DNA of 64,000 bases, taken from Kurthia gibsonii. GTDB lineage: Bacteria > Bacillota > Bacilli > Bacillales_A > Planococcaceae. A model generated the notes under the pieces. It saw only the letters and a list, made by a program, of their open reading frames with translations, ran no database searches and had not been told where the DNA came from. Each line of letters opens with the position of its first letter. The stretch's first letter is position 1. Shown here piece after piece: positions 45,720 to 54,932 of this stretch. The stretch is taken from contig NZ_BJOB01000011.1 in the NCBI RefSeq assembly GCF_006539985.1, forward strand, positions 1 to 64,000. The letters are read 5' to 3'. A program made the translations under genes and the position numbers.

Positions 45720-46481
45720 TTATTCATGATTTTGCATAATACGTGCTAAAATTTGTTTTTCTAGCTTTGTTAATTGTTCATCATCAAAACCACGTGGTCT
45801 TTTAGCGTCGTTACGAATATCTAATGCAACAACACCATCTTCTATGAGAATAATGCGATCGCCTAATTTCACAGCTTCTTGTACATCATGTGTCACCAAC
45901 ATTGCTGTAAAGCCTTTTTCTAACCATAATTGTTCAATTAAATTTTGCATATCTAAACGTGTTAATGCATCTAGTGCACTTAACGGTTCATCAAACAATA
46001 ATAAATCTGGGTTATTTACTAAAGCTCGCGCTAATGCCACACGTTGTTGTTGACCACCTGAAAGATTAGAAGGCCATTGATCTTTGAAATCACTTAAACC
46101 CACTTGTTCTAATGTATGCGCTGCTTTTGTTTCCCAATCTCCTGCTAAGCCAATCCCTACATTTTGAATTACTTTTTTCCAAGGTAATAAACGCGAATCT
46201 TGATACATCATTCGAACATTCGTTTTTGCTTCTTTAGGAGATAGGCCATCAAATTGAATTGTGCCCGAACTAGGTTGATCCAATCCAGCTGTTAAACGTA
46301 ATAATGTACTTTTACCACTACCACTTTTACCGACAATTACTAGAAATTCGCCTCTTTCAATTGTGAGAGAAATTTCTTTTAAGACGGTTTTTTCACCAAA
46401 TTTTTTCACGACTTGTTGTAATGTGATTTCTACACCACTTTTTGATTTAACAGGTGTTATTGGACGAGCTGTGACGACCAT
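45720..46481 (-). CDS. ssuB: Aliphatic sulfonate-type ABC transporter ATP-binding protein
   Basis: A 253-residue SsuB/TauB/ThiZ-family ATPase. It has Walker [10 protein letters not shown], the Q-loop [14 protein letters not shown] that is typical of SsuB, signature [15 protein letters not shown] and Walker [13 protein letters not shown]. It is the last gene of the five-gene operon that begins at 50278. AAGGAGG precedes the start. Confidence 0.88.
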   Translation of the reverse strand: MVVTARPITPVKSKSGVEITLQQVVKKFGEKTVLKEISLTIERGEFLVIVGKSGSGKSTLLRLTAGLDQPSSGTIQFDGLSPKEAKTNVRMMYQDSRLLPWKKVIQNVGIGLAGDWETKAAHTLEQVGLSDFKDQWPSNLSGGQQQRVALARALVNNPDLLLFDEPLSALDALTRLDMQNLIEQLWLEKGFTAMLVTHDVQEAVKLGDRIILIEDGVVALDIRNDAKRPRGFDDEQLTKLEKQILARIMQNHE

Positions 46482-46496
46482 GTATCTTCCTCCTTT

Positions 46497-47255
46497 TTAA
46501 TAAGCCTTATGCCAACGCAAAGCCTTTTTTTCGCCAAATCTTGCTAATAAATCTGCTAATTTACCAAATAACGCATATAAAATAATCGTAATAATGATTA
46601 TATCTGATTGCATAAATTGTTGAGCTGTTGTTGCTAGATAGCCAACTCCTCTTGTCGTTGCAATTGTTTCAGCTACAATCAATGTCATCCACATCACACC
46701 TAATGAATAACGTAAACCAACGAAAATAGATGGTAATGCACCTGGCAGTAATATCTCTTTAAATAATTTAAAGCCTTTTAGTCCATACATTCTTCCCATC
46801 TCAATATAACCAGGATCAATATTTCGGATACCATGTAATGTATTAATATAGATTGGGAACATCACACCGATAGCTACCAAGAAAATTTTTGCTCCTTCAT
46901 CAATACCAAACCAAATAATAACAAGTGGTACAAGTGCTAGATTCGGTACATTTCGAACCATTTGCAACGATGTATCTGTAAAAAGAAAGGAAAATTTTGA
47001 AAGTCCATTGGTAATACCTAAAATAAAACCAACTCCCCCGCCAATCAGTAAACCAATAAATGCTCTACCAAGACTTCCTTCTAAGTGATATAGTAAGTCT
47101 CCTGAAATAACTAATTGATAAAAGCTTTTCAGTACTGTTAAAGGAGCAGGAACCAGTTGTGTCGAGACAATTTGAAACTGTGTTACTAATTGCCATGCCC
47201 CAACAAATGCGATAGGGATTAGCCAAGGTATAAAACTCCACTTCTTTTCTTTCAT
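46497..47255 (-). CDS. ssuC: Aliphatic sulfonate-type ABC transporter permease
   Basis: A 252-residue SsuC/TauC-type permease with about six helices and the EAA loop region EMGRMYGLKGFKLFKEILLP. The ATG at 47255 is eight bases after AAGGAG; an upstream GTG (47264) overlaps that site. It lies between the binding protein and the ATPase genes. Confidence 0.88.
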   Translation of the reverse strand: MKEKKWSFIPWLIPIAFVGAWQLVTQFQIVSTQLVPAPLTVLKSFYQLVISGDLLYHLEGSLGRAFIGLLIGGGVGFILGITNGLSKFSFLFTDTSLQMVRNVPNLALVPLVIIWFGIDEGAKIFLVAIGVMFPIYINTLHGIRNIDPGYIEMGRMYGLKGFKLFKEILLPGALPSIFVGLRYSLGVMWMTLIVAETIATTRGVGYLATTAQQFMQSDIIIITIILYALFGKLADLLARFGEKKALRWHKAY

Positions 47256-47267
47256 TTGCCTCACTCC

Positions 47268-48242
47268 TTATTTGGTATCTTTGACACGTTCAGAAACATT
47301 AATTTTTTGTGGAATTAACCCTACTTTTGTATAGTAGTCTGCTTGCGCCTGTTGTGTTTTAATAATTTTTTCATCTAAACGATCTAAACCATAAGTACGG
47401 CGATCAATCGCACGCTTAATCACTTTTTCATTAATTCCTAAAGCTTTTGAAACTAACTTAACAACTTCAGGCTTATTTTTATTTGCCCACTCATCTGATT
47501 CAGCAATCGAATCTAAAATCACTTCAACTAATTCTGGGTGTTGCTGATTAAATTTTTCGTTTGCATAATAGAATGTACGATTCGGGTAGTCATAGTCTTT
47601 CCCTTCTGTTAAATTAACAGTATCTAAATCTGTTTCAGCTCCTGCAAAGAAAGGATCATACGTGCCAAGCGCATCAATTGCTTTCGTTTCAAAAGCTGTT
47701 CTTAATTGAGAAGCATCTTGTAGATAAACCCATTCAATATCATCGACTTTTAACCCAGCATCTTCCACTGCTAACATTGCTAGATAGTGATGATTTCCAC
47801 CTTTTAATACACCTACTTTTTTACCTTTTAATTCTTTAATATTTTTAATGCCTGAATCTTTTAAAACCAGTAATCCAATACCCTCTGGATTTGGTTTATC
47901 TGCTCCTACATATACGAAAGGTTTGTTACCTGCTTGCGCTGTAATACCTGAACCATCAGCAGCATGACCAAAATCGATATTCCCTGTAAATAACCCTTCC
48001 AGTAAAGTTCCACCATGTGAAAATTCACGCCATTCTACTTTGTAACCTTTCTCTTTCAAGTTCTTTTCTAAATAGCCACTCTCTTTTAAAATGTTAATTG
48101 TATTTCCCTTTTGATAACCTATTTTCACAACTTTATCGCTATCTGCTGCAGCATCCGTATCTTTAGATTTTGAACCACATGCTGTGAGAACAAGTAATAC
48201 AAGTGTAATGACTGTTAATAAAGTTAATTTTGTTTTCTTCAT
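47268..48242 (-). CDS. ssuA: Aliphatic sulfonate-type ABC transporter binding lipoprotein
   Basis: A 324-residue lipoprotein with lipobox LTAC at about residues 19-22 and an NMT1/SsuA-type periplasmic-binding fold (KIGYQKGNTINILKESGYLE, FSHGGTLLEGLFTGNIDFGH). SsuA relatives bind alkanesulfonates or taurine, but the NMT1 family also includes pyrimidine-precursor binders (ThiY), so the substrate is not settled. The operon has no SsuD monooxygenase. Confidence 0.82.
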   Translation of the reverse strand: MKKTKLTLLTVITLVLLVLTACGSKSKDTDAAADSDKVVKIGYQKGNTINILKESGYLEKNLKEKGYKVEWREFSHGGTLLEGLFTGNIDFGHAADGSGITAQAGNKPFVYVGADKPNPEGIGLLVLKDSGIKNIKELKGKKVGVLKGGNHHYLAMLAVEDAGLKVDDIEWVYLQDASQLRTAFETKAIDALGTYDPFFAGAETDLDTVNLTEGKDYDYPNRTFYYANEKFNQQHPELVEVILDSIAESDEWANKNKPEVVKLVSKALGINEKVIKRAIDRRTYGLDRLDEKIIKTQQAQADYYTKVGLIPQKINVSERVKDTK

Positions 48243-48282
48243 AAAAATCCCCTTTTCTTATAAAAATACTTGGTTTTAATGT

Positions 48283-49095
48283 CTACTTTTTTAATAAATA
48301 ACGGCCATTATGTGCTTCAAATAATTTTTCTTCATTAAATCCTTTTAAATTAATTTGAAAAGGTACCTCACCTTTTGTTAGCAATGTATTTTTAATGACA
48401 CCTTCACCTACAGGTTCTGCGAAATACAATTCTCCTCCATTTAGAGGAATCGTTACAATCTTGGCTTGAAGTGTCTGGTCTACATATGTTTTACCAACTG
48501 GTTGTTTGAAATAACCACCCCAACGTTTAGCTGTTTCTTCTGCATTTTCCACTACAAATACGACACCTTCTAATGCTGTATTCGGTAGTTGCTGATCAAT
48601 TACTCCCTGCTGAATTTGTTCATTACGGCGTTCTTCATCTGATTGATTCCATTGAATAATAAAAGGAAGTGGCAACTTATTATTTTCTTCACCTATATAA
48701 AGTAATTGCCAATGAATTTCGCTACCATCTGGTCTTTTTCGAAACATTGCATCTGGCCCTGTAACGGTTAGACCTGCTTCTTTAAAATGTGCAGCTGCTT
48801 TTTGAATATCATCCGTACGAATTGCGAATCTTACAAAACTTTCTTCAAAACCTTGCTCAATAATTGTTTCTATCATACTATGATGTGCTGGATTACTCTT
48901 ACGTACAAGTTCTTCGTCATATGCACCAAGATATTCAATGTAACTTAAATCAAAATAGCTTAATGCATTATACGTCCCTCGCCCTTCATGTCTTCCTCCT
49001 TCAACTGCATGAATATTTTGTTTATTTAGTTCATGGATAAATGCTTCTGGTTGATTCAAAAAGTGTACAACATGGTCAAATTCAAATTTCGGCAT
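48283..49095 (-). CDS. Glyoxalase-like (VOC superfamily) protein
   Basis: A 270-residue protein with the PF13468-type glyoxalase-like domain: an N-terminal half opening FDHVVHFLNQPEAFIHEL and a second repeat from about residue 175 (LEGVVFVVENAEETAKRW). VOC proteins often bind a metal and act as dioxygenases, isomerases or lyases. It overlaps the M20 gene by 14 bases and is followed by the SsuABC-like importer, so it probably acts on the imported compound. AAAGGAGG precedes the start. Confidence 0.75.
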   Translation of the reverse strand: MPKFEFDHVVHFLNQPEAFIHELNKQNIHAVEGGRHEGRGTYNALSYFDLSYIEYLGAYDEELVRKSNPAHHSMIETIIEQGFEESFVRFAIRTDDIQKAAAHFKEAGLTVTGPDAMFRKRPDGSEIHWQLLYIGEENNKLPLPFIIQWNQSDEERRNEQIQQGVIDQQLPNTALEGVVFVVENAEETAKRWGGYFKQPVGKTYVDQTLQAKIVTIPLNGGELYFAEPVGEGVIKNTLLTKGEVPFQINLKGFNEEKLFEAHNGRYLLKK

Positions 49096-50278
49096 GAACT
49101 TCTTCCTCCTTTAGTACATAATGTGCTGCAATTTTTAAAAACATTTGTTGCATATTTAGTAATGCTTTTTCATCAAAGTCGAATTTAGGGTGATGATGTG
49201 AAAATTGTGTACTTTCCTGCTCATTGTGAGCACCTACTCTAAAGTATGTTCCTGGTCTCTCTAATAAATAATAAGAAAAATCTTCAGCTCCCATAACTGG
49301 TTGAAGCGCCTTTACTTGTAAATCTGAAGCAAGCTGTGTAACTAATTCAGATTCTACTGGATGATTATACAGTGCTGGATAACCATTTATGTATTCTAAA
49401 TCGTACGTTGCATGCGCTCCTTCAGCTGCTTTTGACACAATTAACTCAATCTCTTCTTGGATTTTGGTGCGTACATCATTTGTCATTGTACGTACTGTAC
49501 CTTCGATTACAGCAGAATCTGCAATAATATTAAATGCACTCCCTGACTGAAAAATTCCCACAGTAACAACCGCTGGTGAGAAAGGATCGATTCTTCTCGA
49601 TACAATTTGCTGCAAGTCACTAATTATTTTAGAACCGAGTACAATTGCATCTTTTGTTTCATGTGGTCTTGCACCGTGACCTCCTAATCCCTGTAATGTA
49701 ATCTTAAACCGATCAACTGCAGCCATTTGATAGCCTGCTCCAATTGAAATAGTTCCTGTAGGTTCAGAAGTATCAAGGTGTGCACCGAAAATGACATCCA
49801 CACCTTCAAGTGCTCCTTCTTCAATCATAAATTTCGCACCGCCTGGTGGTAATTCTTCTGCCGGTTGAAAAATAAATACGATTGCGCCATGTAGCTGTTC
49901 TTTACATTTAGAAAGTACTTTTGCAAATCCTAAGAGAGCAGCACTATGTCCATCATGTCCACAAGCGTGAGAAACACCGTCATTTTTTGATTTATATGCT
50001 ACATCTTTTAAATCTTGAATCGGTAATGCATCAAAATCAGCTCGAAAAGCAACGACTGGACCAACTGACTTCCCTCTTAATGTAGCGACAATACCATGAT
50101 CTCCTATATTTTCTTTTATATCTAAAGGTAACTTTTTTAATTCATTTAGGATAAATTGTGATGTTTTTTTCTCTTTAAAAGATAATTCGGGGTGCTGATG
50201 TAAATACCTTCTCCACTCAATTACTTCTGGTAACTGCTCTTCAAGCTGAAATTGCACTTTTTGAATCGCTCCATTCAT
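49082..50278 (-). CDS. M20D-family amidohydrolase (hippurate hydrolase/deacetylase-like)
   Basis: A 398-residue metallo-amidohydrolase. It has the metal-binding HACGHDGHSAALLG and FQPAEELPPGGAKFM motifs, the lid-domain GGHGARPHETKDA and the C-terminal MGAEDFSYY. Relatives remove acyl groups from amino acids, including N-acetyl-S-substituted cysteines in Bacillus sulfur salvage. As first gene of the operon with an SsuABC-like importer, deacylation of an imported sulfur compound is a reasonable inference. The start is the ATG at 50278 with AAAAGGGG upstream. Confidence 0.85.
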   Translation of the reverse strand: MNGAIQKVQFQLEEQLPEVIEWRRYLHQHPELSFKEKKTSQFILNELKKLPLDIKENIGDHGIVATLRGKSVGPVVAFRADFDALPIQDLKDVAYKSKNDGVSHACGHDGHSAALLGFAKVLSKCKEQLHGAIVFIFQPAEELPPGGAKFMIEEGALEGVDVIFGAHLDTSEPTGTISIGAGYQMAAVDRFKITLQGLGGHGARPHETKDAIVLGSKIISDLQQIVSRRIDPFSPAVVTVGIFQSGSAFNIIADSAVIEGTVRTMTNDVRTKIQEEIELIVSKAAEGAHATYDLEYINGYPALYNHPVESELVTQLASDLQVKALQPVMGAEDFSYYLLERPGTYFRVGAHNEQESTQFSHHHPKFDFDEKALLNMQQMFLKIAAHYVLKEEEVHAEI

Positions 50279-50437
50279 AAAAAATCCCCTTTTAATTATT
50301 ATACTTATCAATTTACTAGGTTTTAATATAATTCGTATCATAATATAAAGAATAAATAAAAACAACCTTTTTATCCAAATTTTATAAAATGATTTATTTT
50401 TCTTAATTTAAAATAAAAGAGTACTTTTATAATACTA

Positions 50438-50474
50438 AAAAGAGAAACCATCTGTTTACAATGATTTCTCTGAA
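50438..50474 (-). terminator. Terminator after the DinB-like gene
   Basis: AGAGAAATCAT and GATGGTTTCTCT form the stem, followed by TTTTTAG on the minus strand. Confidence 0.8.
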
Positions 50475-50480
50475 TTTCTC

Positions 50481-50948
50481 TTAATGCTTTTCTAAATATC
50501 TATCAATTTGTCGAAAATGTTTTTCGTCGTGCTCAATTAATTGTTGAAAGTATTGCACCATCGTTTGTTCTTTTTGAACAATTTTCACGACTCTGCGCCA
50601 GCTTTTATCAGACATCTGCATAATCTGTGTAATTAACATTTTTCTTACTTGAATAAAATAACGTAATATTTCATATGTTGGAATTTGACAAATATCCTTC
50701 ATATACTTTTCAATGTGTACATCAATATTATAAATAGGAGAGACTGGAATACCCTGGATTAAATGCGGTAATCGTTTTTTCAAAATAAACTGGTCCCAAG
50801 CAGTTAGATGACCTATTGTTTCAAATATACTCCACTTATCTACTTCCATTGGTATGCGTAGTAGATAATCTGACAAATCAATATAACGAATTACTCTTTG
50901 AATACTCCCACGCATCAAAGTAATAATTCGTTCTTTACTGTAAATCAT
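50481..50948 (-). CDS. DinB/YfiT-family four-helix protein
   Basis: A 155-residue helical protein with the DinB-like pattern: KWSIFETIGHLTAWDQFIL around residues 38-56 and a second histidine pair in LIEHDEKHFRQIDRY near the C-terminus. The three histidines would bind a metal. Members include thiol-dependent S-transferases using bacillithiol. It starts 20 bases after nos, so the two form a likely operon. Confidence 0.75.
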   Translation of the reverse strand: MIYSKERIITLMRGSIQRVIRYIDLSDYLLRIPMEVDKWSIFETIGHLTAWDQFILKKRLPHLIQGIPVSPIYNIDVHIEKYMKDICQIPTYEILRYFIQVRKMLITQIMQMSDKSWRRVVKIVQKEQTMVQYFQQLIEHDEKHFRQIDRYLEKH

Positions 50949-50968
50949 GTTTCTGTTCCTTTCGAAAA

Positions 50969-52027
50969 CTATTTTTCTAGGTGAAATGGCTTCTGTTGAT
51001 AAACATATTTTGGTGATTTTTTTGTATTATTATAAGGACGATGAAAGATGTGTGTAGTTGCAGGTGACAAAGGTGGAATTAGCCATGTCCAGTTCCCTGT
51101 CACATCACGACCTTCTTTTTCTTCTTGTTGTTCAAATAATTGAAACTGCTGTGCTGCTGTGTGGTGATCAACAATGCTCACACCCGCTTGTTTATAAGAT
51201 TCTAGCACTGCATAATTCAACTCGACTAGCGCGCGGTCTTTCCATAGCGTATGCGCTCTTTTGGCTTCAATACCAATCGCTTCTGCTACTTGTGGTAAAA
51301 AGTTATAACGATCTTCATCTGCTAAATTACGTGCGCCAATCTCTGTTCCCATATACCAACCATTAAATGGCGCCGCTTCATATGTAATACCGCCAACTTC
51401 ATATCCCATATTTGAAATAATCGGAACCGCATACCAGCGCATACCAATTTGTTCTACTTTAGGATACTGACTATGTGTGATTGGAACTTCTAAAATAGCA
51501 TCTTTCGGAATCGGGAACATTTTAGGAGGTCTATCATCCACTTGAATAACAAGTGGTAGAACATCATATGGTTGATTTCCCATAGGAAAGCCCAGTTCAT
51601 GAAATTTTTTAGTTACATCAAGTGATACGGTATCACCAATCACCTGTCCGTCTTTTTCATAACCTGCATATCGAATTAATTGATCGTTCCAAATACGCAC
51701 ACGTCCAGGTGCAAAAATAGAAATCGTTGGACGAATTTTCCCATCATTTGTTGCATAGCGAATATGCTCGACTAGCGCTTCAAAAATTTCTTCTTCATCT
51801 TCTAAATGTCTACGGTCGAACACATGTAAACTATTCCAAAATAAGCGACCAATACATTTATTACTATTACGCCACGCAACTTTTGCGCCATAAACTAGTT
51901 CTTCTTCTGTATGAGTATATGTACCTGTGCTTATAATTTCTTCTTCTATCTCTTTTAAGCGTTGCTCAATTGGTTTCTTCATTTCTTTTCCGAATTGTTT
52001 TATAAAAGCACGTGCTTTTTCCAACAT
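50969..52027 (-). CDS. nos: Bacterial nitric oxide synthase oxygenase
   Basis: A 352-residue oxygenase domain without a reductase, as in other Bacillales. The heme-ligand cysteine is C58 (SNKCIGRLFW), and the arginine-binding glutamate lies in GWYMGTEIGARN. It makes nitric oxide from arginine with electrons borrowed from cellular flavodoxin or other reductases; in Bacillus the product protects against oxidative stress and antibiotics. The start is the ATG at 52027, six bases after GAGGTG. It is divergent from katA across 399 bases. Confidence 0.97.
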   Translation of the reverse strand: MLEKARAFIKQFGKEMKKPIEQRLKEIEEEIISTGTYTHTEEELVYGAKVAWRNSNKCIGRLFWNSLHVFDRRHLEDEEEIFEALVEHIRYATNDGKIRPTISIFAPGRVRIWNDQLIRYAGYEKDGQVIGDTVSLDVTKKFHELGFPMGNQPYDVLPLVIQVDDRPPKMFPIPKDAILEVPITHSQYPKVEQIGMRWYAVPIISNMGYEVGGITYEAAPFNGWYMGTEIGARNLADEDRYNFLPQVAEAIGIEAKRAHTLWKDRALVELNYAVLESYKQAGVSIVDHHTAAQQFQLFEQQEEKEGRDVTGNWTWLIPPLSPATTHIFHRPYNNTKKSPKYVYQQKPFHLEK

Positions 52028-52377
52028 ATAGAACACCTCATTTCATACTTTACCTATCATAAAATAATCTACTGTGAGATAAAAGACTAATTTAACTAAT
52101 TCGAAAGATGTACTTTAAATACTTGTAAACATTTGTCCACATTTTCAATTACATCTTTTTTCTCATTTAATTGAGAATAATAAATAAATCATTTACAAAA
52201 CTACTTATATTATAATTCGCAAAAACACATTTTTCTTTTAAATAAATGTTTATTTATGTTGTAAATAGGGAATAATACTCGAGGTGATGTTTTATTTATA
52301 GGAATTCCTTAAATAGAATGATTATTATTTACTTTTAATTATAATGTATGTTACAGTATGTTTATAGCTTGTTATTG
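52028..52377. other. Divergent nos-katA intergenic region
   Basis: AT-rich, about 350 bases. It holds inverted-repeat fragments (TTCTCA/TGAGAA near 52160-52177; TTATATTATAA near 52206) and a weak PerR-like sequence TTTTAATTATAATGT (52333-52347) matching 10 of 14 consensus positions. No protein gene seen. Oxidative-stress control of both genes is plausible but not demonstrated by sequence. Confidence 0.4.
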
Positions 52378-52395
52378 TCTACAGTTCGCTGTAGA
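52378..52395 (+). promoter_or_regulatory. katA 5' leader hairpin
   Basis: TCTACAG, TTCG, CTGTAGA: a perfect 7-bp stem with a stable tetraloop, 16 bases upstream of the AGGAGG of katA. There is no T tract, so it is not a terminator; a transcript-stabilising leader is the likeliest role. Confidence 0.55.
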
Positions 52396-52426
52396 AATCT
52401 TATAAATTTTCAGGAGGTATTATTTT

Positions 52427-53923
52427 ATGGCAGAAAACAAAAATACAGACCATCAACGCTTAACAACTGCGACAGGTTCACCTGTTGTAAGCCACTCAAA
52501 CAGTATGACTGCTGGTAAACGCGGTCCTATTCTTTTACAAGATGTATTTTTAATTGAAAAACTAGCAAACTTTAATCGTGAAGTAATCCCTGAGCGCCGA
52601 ATGCACGCAAAAGGTTCTGGTGCATTCGGTACATTTACTGTAACAAATGATATTACTAAATATACAAAAGCAAAAATTTTCTCAGAAGTAGGAAAGCAAA
52701 CAGAGATGTTCGCTCGCTTCTCAACAGTAGCAGGCGAACGTGGTGCAGCAGATGCTGAACGTGATATTCGCGGTTTCGCTTTGAAATTCTATACTGAAGA
52801 AGGAAACTGGGATATGGTCGGAAACAATACACCTGTATTCTTCTTCCGTGATCCACTTCACTTCCCAGATTTAAACCACGTTGTTAAACGTGATCCAAAA
52901 ACAAATATGAAAAATGCGAATTCCAACTGGGATTTCTGGACAATGTTACCTGAAGCTTTACACCAAGTAACAATTGTTATGTCTGACCGTGGTATTCCAA
53001 AAGGTTACCGTAACATGCATGGTTTCGGTTCTCATACGTATTCAATGATTAATGCAAATAATGAACGTGTTTATGTAAAATTCCATTTCCGCACACAACA
53101 AGGAATTGAAAACTACACAAATGCAGAGGCTGCTAAAGTAGTAGGCCAAGACCGTGAATCATCTCAACGTGACTTATTTAACGCGATTGAAAAAGGTGAT
53201 TTCCCGAAATGGAAAATGTACATCCAAGTGATGACTGAAGAACAAGCGCGTAATCATCCTGACAACCCATTCGACTTAACAAAGGTCTGGTATAAAGCAG
53301 ACTATCCATTAATTGAAGTTGGAGAATTCGAATTAAATCGTAACCCTGAAAACTACTTTGCGGATGTAGAGCAAGCAGCATTTGCACCATCAAATGTTGT
53401 ACCAGGTATCTCATTCTCACCTGACCGTATGTTACAAGCTCGTTTATTCGGGTATCAAGATGCAGCACGTTATCGTTTAGGTGTAAATCATCACCAAATC
53501 CCTGTTAATACACCAAAATGCCCATTCATGGTGTATCACCGTGATGGTCAAGGTCGTGCAGATGGTAATCGTGGCTCTGCAATCTCGTACTTCCCTAACA
53601 GCTATGGTGCGTTACATCCACAACCAGAATATAAAGACCCTGCACTTGAATTAGATGGACCAGCAGATATTTATGACTTCCGTGAAGACGATGATAACTA
53701 CTTCGAGCAACCAGGTAAGTTATTCCGTCTGATGAGCGACGATCAAAAACAACAATTATTCAATAATACTGCTGAAGATATGGCTCCTGTTGAAGATTTC
53801 ATCAAAGAACGCCATATTATCCACTGCTACAAAGCAAATCCTGCTTACGGTGAAGGTGTAGCTAAAGCATTGGGTATGGATATTTCAAAAATCGACTTGA
53901 ATAAAGAGATTAAATACTTCTAA
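52427..53923 (+). CDS. katA: Catalase (monofunctional heme type)
   Basis: A 498-residue clade-typical small-subunit catalase. Catalytic H60 lies in [15 protein letters not shown], the asparagine in [14 protein letters not shown], and the proximal heme tyrosine in [14 protein letters not shown] near residue 343. It decomposes hydrogen peroxide in the cytoplasm. AGGAGG lies nine bases before the ATG. Single gene with a terminator; divergent from nos. Confidence 0.97.
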   Translation: MAENKNTDHQRLTTATGSPVVSHSNSMTAGKRGPILLQDVFLIEKLANFNREVIPERRMHAKGSGAFGTFTVTNDITKYTKAKIFSEVGKQTEMFARFSTVAGERGAADAERDIRGFALKFYTEEGNWDMVGNNTPVFFFRDPLHFPDLNHVVKRDPKTNMKNANSNWDFWTMLPEALHQVTIVMSDRGIPKGYRNMHGFGSHTYSMINANNERVYVKFHFRTQQGIENYTNAEAAKVVGQDRESSQRDLFNAIEKGDFPKWKMYIQVMTEEQARNHPDNPFDLTKVWYKADYPLIEVGEFELNRNPENYFADVEQAAFAPSNVVPGISFSPDRMLQARLFGYQDAARYRLGVNHHQIPVNTPKCPFMVYHRDGQGRADGNRGSAISYFPNSYGALHPQPEYKDPALELDGPADIYDFREDDDNYFEQPGKLFRLMSDDQKQQLFNNTAEDMAPVEDFIKERHIIHCYKANPAYGEGVAKALGMDISKIDLNKEIKYF

Positions 53924-53930
53924 TAAAGTT

Positions 53931-53969
53931 AAAAAGAGAGCTTGGATTAATGTTCAAGCTCTCTTTTTC
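53931..53969 (+). terminator. Terminator after katA
   Basis: AAAGAGAGCTTG and CAAGCTCTCTTT, followed by TT. Confidence 0.9.
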
Positions 53970-54031
53970 TATTGGATTATTTATTTTAAATGATAAAATA
54001 ATGGAAACAAATTTTTACGGGGTGAAATGAA

Positions 54032-54310
54032 TTGAGCGAAACACCATATAATCATTTAGAAAACGCCACATTTGAGACACTCATGCAATTACTTGAAATC
54101 GGTCATGAAATTGAATTTACTTATAAGAATAAAGAATACTTCATTTCAAATTTCCAAGAGAGCCGATCATTAATCGTAGATTCAGAAGAAATATGCGATT
54201 ATACACATGATAACCATCAATTTGTGCAAATAGCCAAAATTAATGGTATAACCATTGAGGAGTTATTTAGAAAACATAGCGATGAAATCGAGTTCGGCAC
54301 AATTTATTAA
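54032..54310 (+). CDS. Small acidic protein, unknown function, TTG start
   Basis: A 92-residue soluble acidic protein (METxxQLLEIGHEIEF style) with no membrane segment. A beta-hairpin-like centre (EFTYKNKEYFISNFQESRSL) is flanked by helices. The start is TTG at 54032, seven bases after GGGGTG. The composition resembles small immunity-like or regulatory proteins, but I recognise no family. Confidence 0.6.
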   Translation: MSETPYNHLENATFETLMQLLEIGHEIEFTYKNKEYFISNFQESRSLIVDSEEICDYTHDNHQFVQIAKINGITIEELFRKHSDEIEFGTIY

Positions 54311-54315
54311 TAAAT

Positions 54316-54357
54316 AAAAAGTGCTTTAACATTTTCCTATGCTAAAGCACTTTTTGC
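54316..54357. terminator. Bidirectional terminator
   Basis: AAAAAGTGCTTTAAC and GCTAAAGCACTTTTT between converging genes. Confidence 0.9.
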
Positions 54358-54920
54358 TATTTCACCAAATCTTTAAATTCATTCCACTGATATAAACGTG
54401 GATAACGCGTCGCCTCTTGATTATATGATTGATCTTTAATTAATAACATTGTATCAATGCCAACTAATGTATCGAGTACAGCTGGTTTATCATCAATATA
54501 GTAGTCGAGATGTAGATTACGAATTGTATCAATCTTTTCGTGGTCTTCCATACCACAGAAGAACCTGGTATCTACTACCGGAAATCCTTGCGCCTTCATC
54601 CATTCACGTGTTTTTTCACAATAGTGTTTTGGACGTGCTGTCACATAAAATACTTCATGCCCAGCAGCTACTAAACCATTCACTACTTCTTTTGCCATAT
54701 CAAAAGAGGAACAGTTTGTGAAATAGATGTCTTCCATTGTATCTTGCCACATCTTCTTACCTTCTTCATTCGTTAAATCAAATAAAGAATGAATCGCTAC
54801 GGTTTTCAATTGCTCAAACGCTTCAATCGAAGCTTTTCGCCCTAACTTTTCTTCATATAAATAAAAGGCATGTCGACGTAAATCAATTAATGTATCGTCA
54901 ATATCAAAACCAAATCGCAT
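54357..54920 (-). CDS. 5'(3')-deoxyribonucleotidase-like HAD protein (YqfW-like)
   Basis: A 187-residue HAD hydrolase of the NT5C-type family. Motif I is FDIDDTLID (D6 and D8 approximately), motif II is YVTARPK near 94, and motif III/IV is YYIDDKP near 140. Members dephosphorylate nucleoside monophosphates or are of unknown substrate, as with Bacillus YqfW. AAAGGGG precedes the start. Confidence 0.8.
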   Translation of the reverse strand: MRFGFDIDDTLIDLRRHAFYLYEEKLGRKASIEAFEQLKTVAIHSLFDLTNEEGKKMWQDTMEDIYFTNCSSFDMAKEVVNGLVAAGHEVFYVTARPKHYCEKTREWMKAQGFPVVDTRFFCGMEDHEKIDTIRNLHLDYYIDDKPAVLDTLVGIDTMLLIKDQSYNQEATRYPRLYQWNEFKDLVK

Positions 54921-54932
54921 CGAACTTCCCCT

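Noticed and set aside
50279-50437. Possible TPP riboswitch before the M20-VOC-SsuABC-like operon
   Set aside because: I looked because ThiXYZ/YlmB operons resemble this gene set; no CTGAGA...ACCTGA type segments are seen.
52333-52347. PerR box upstream of katA
   Set aside because: Only 10 of 14 consensus positions match in an AT-rich region; kept as a weak note, not as a feature.
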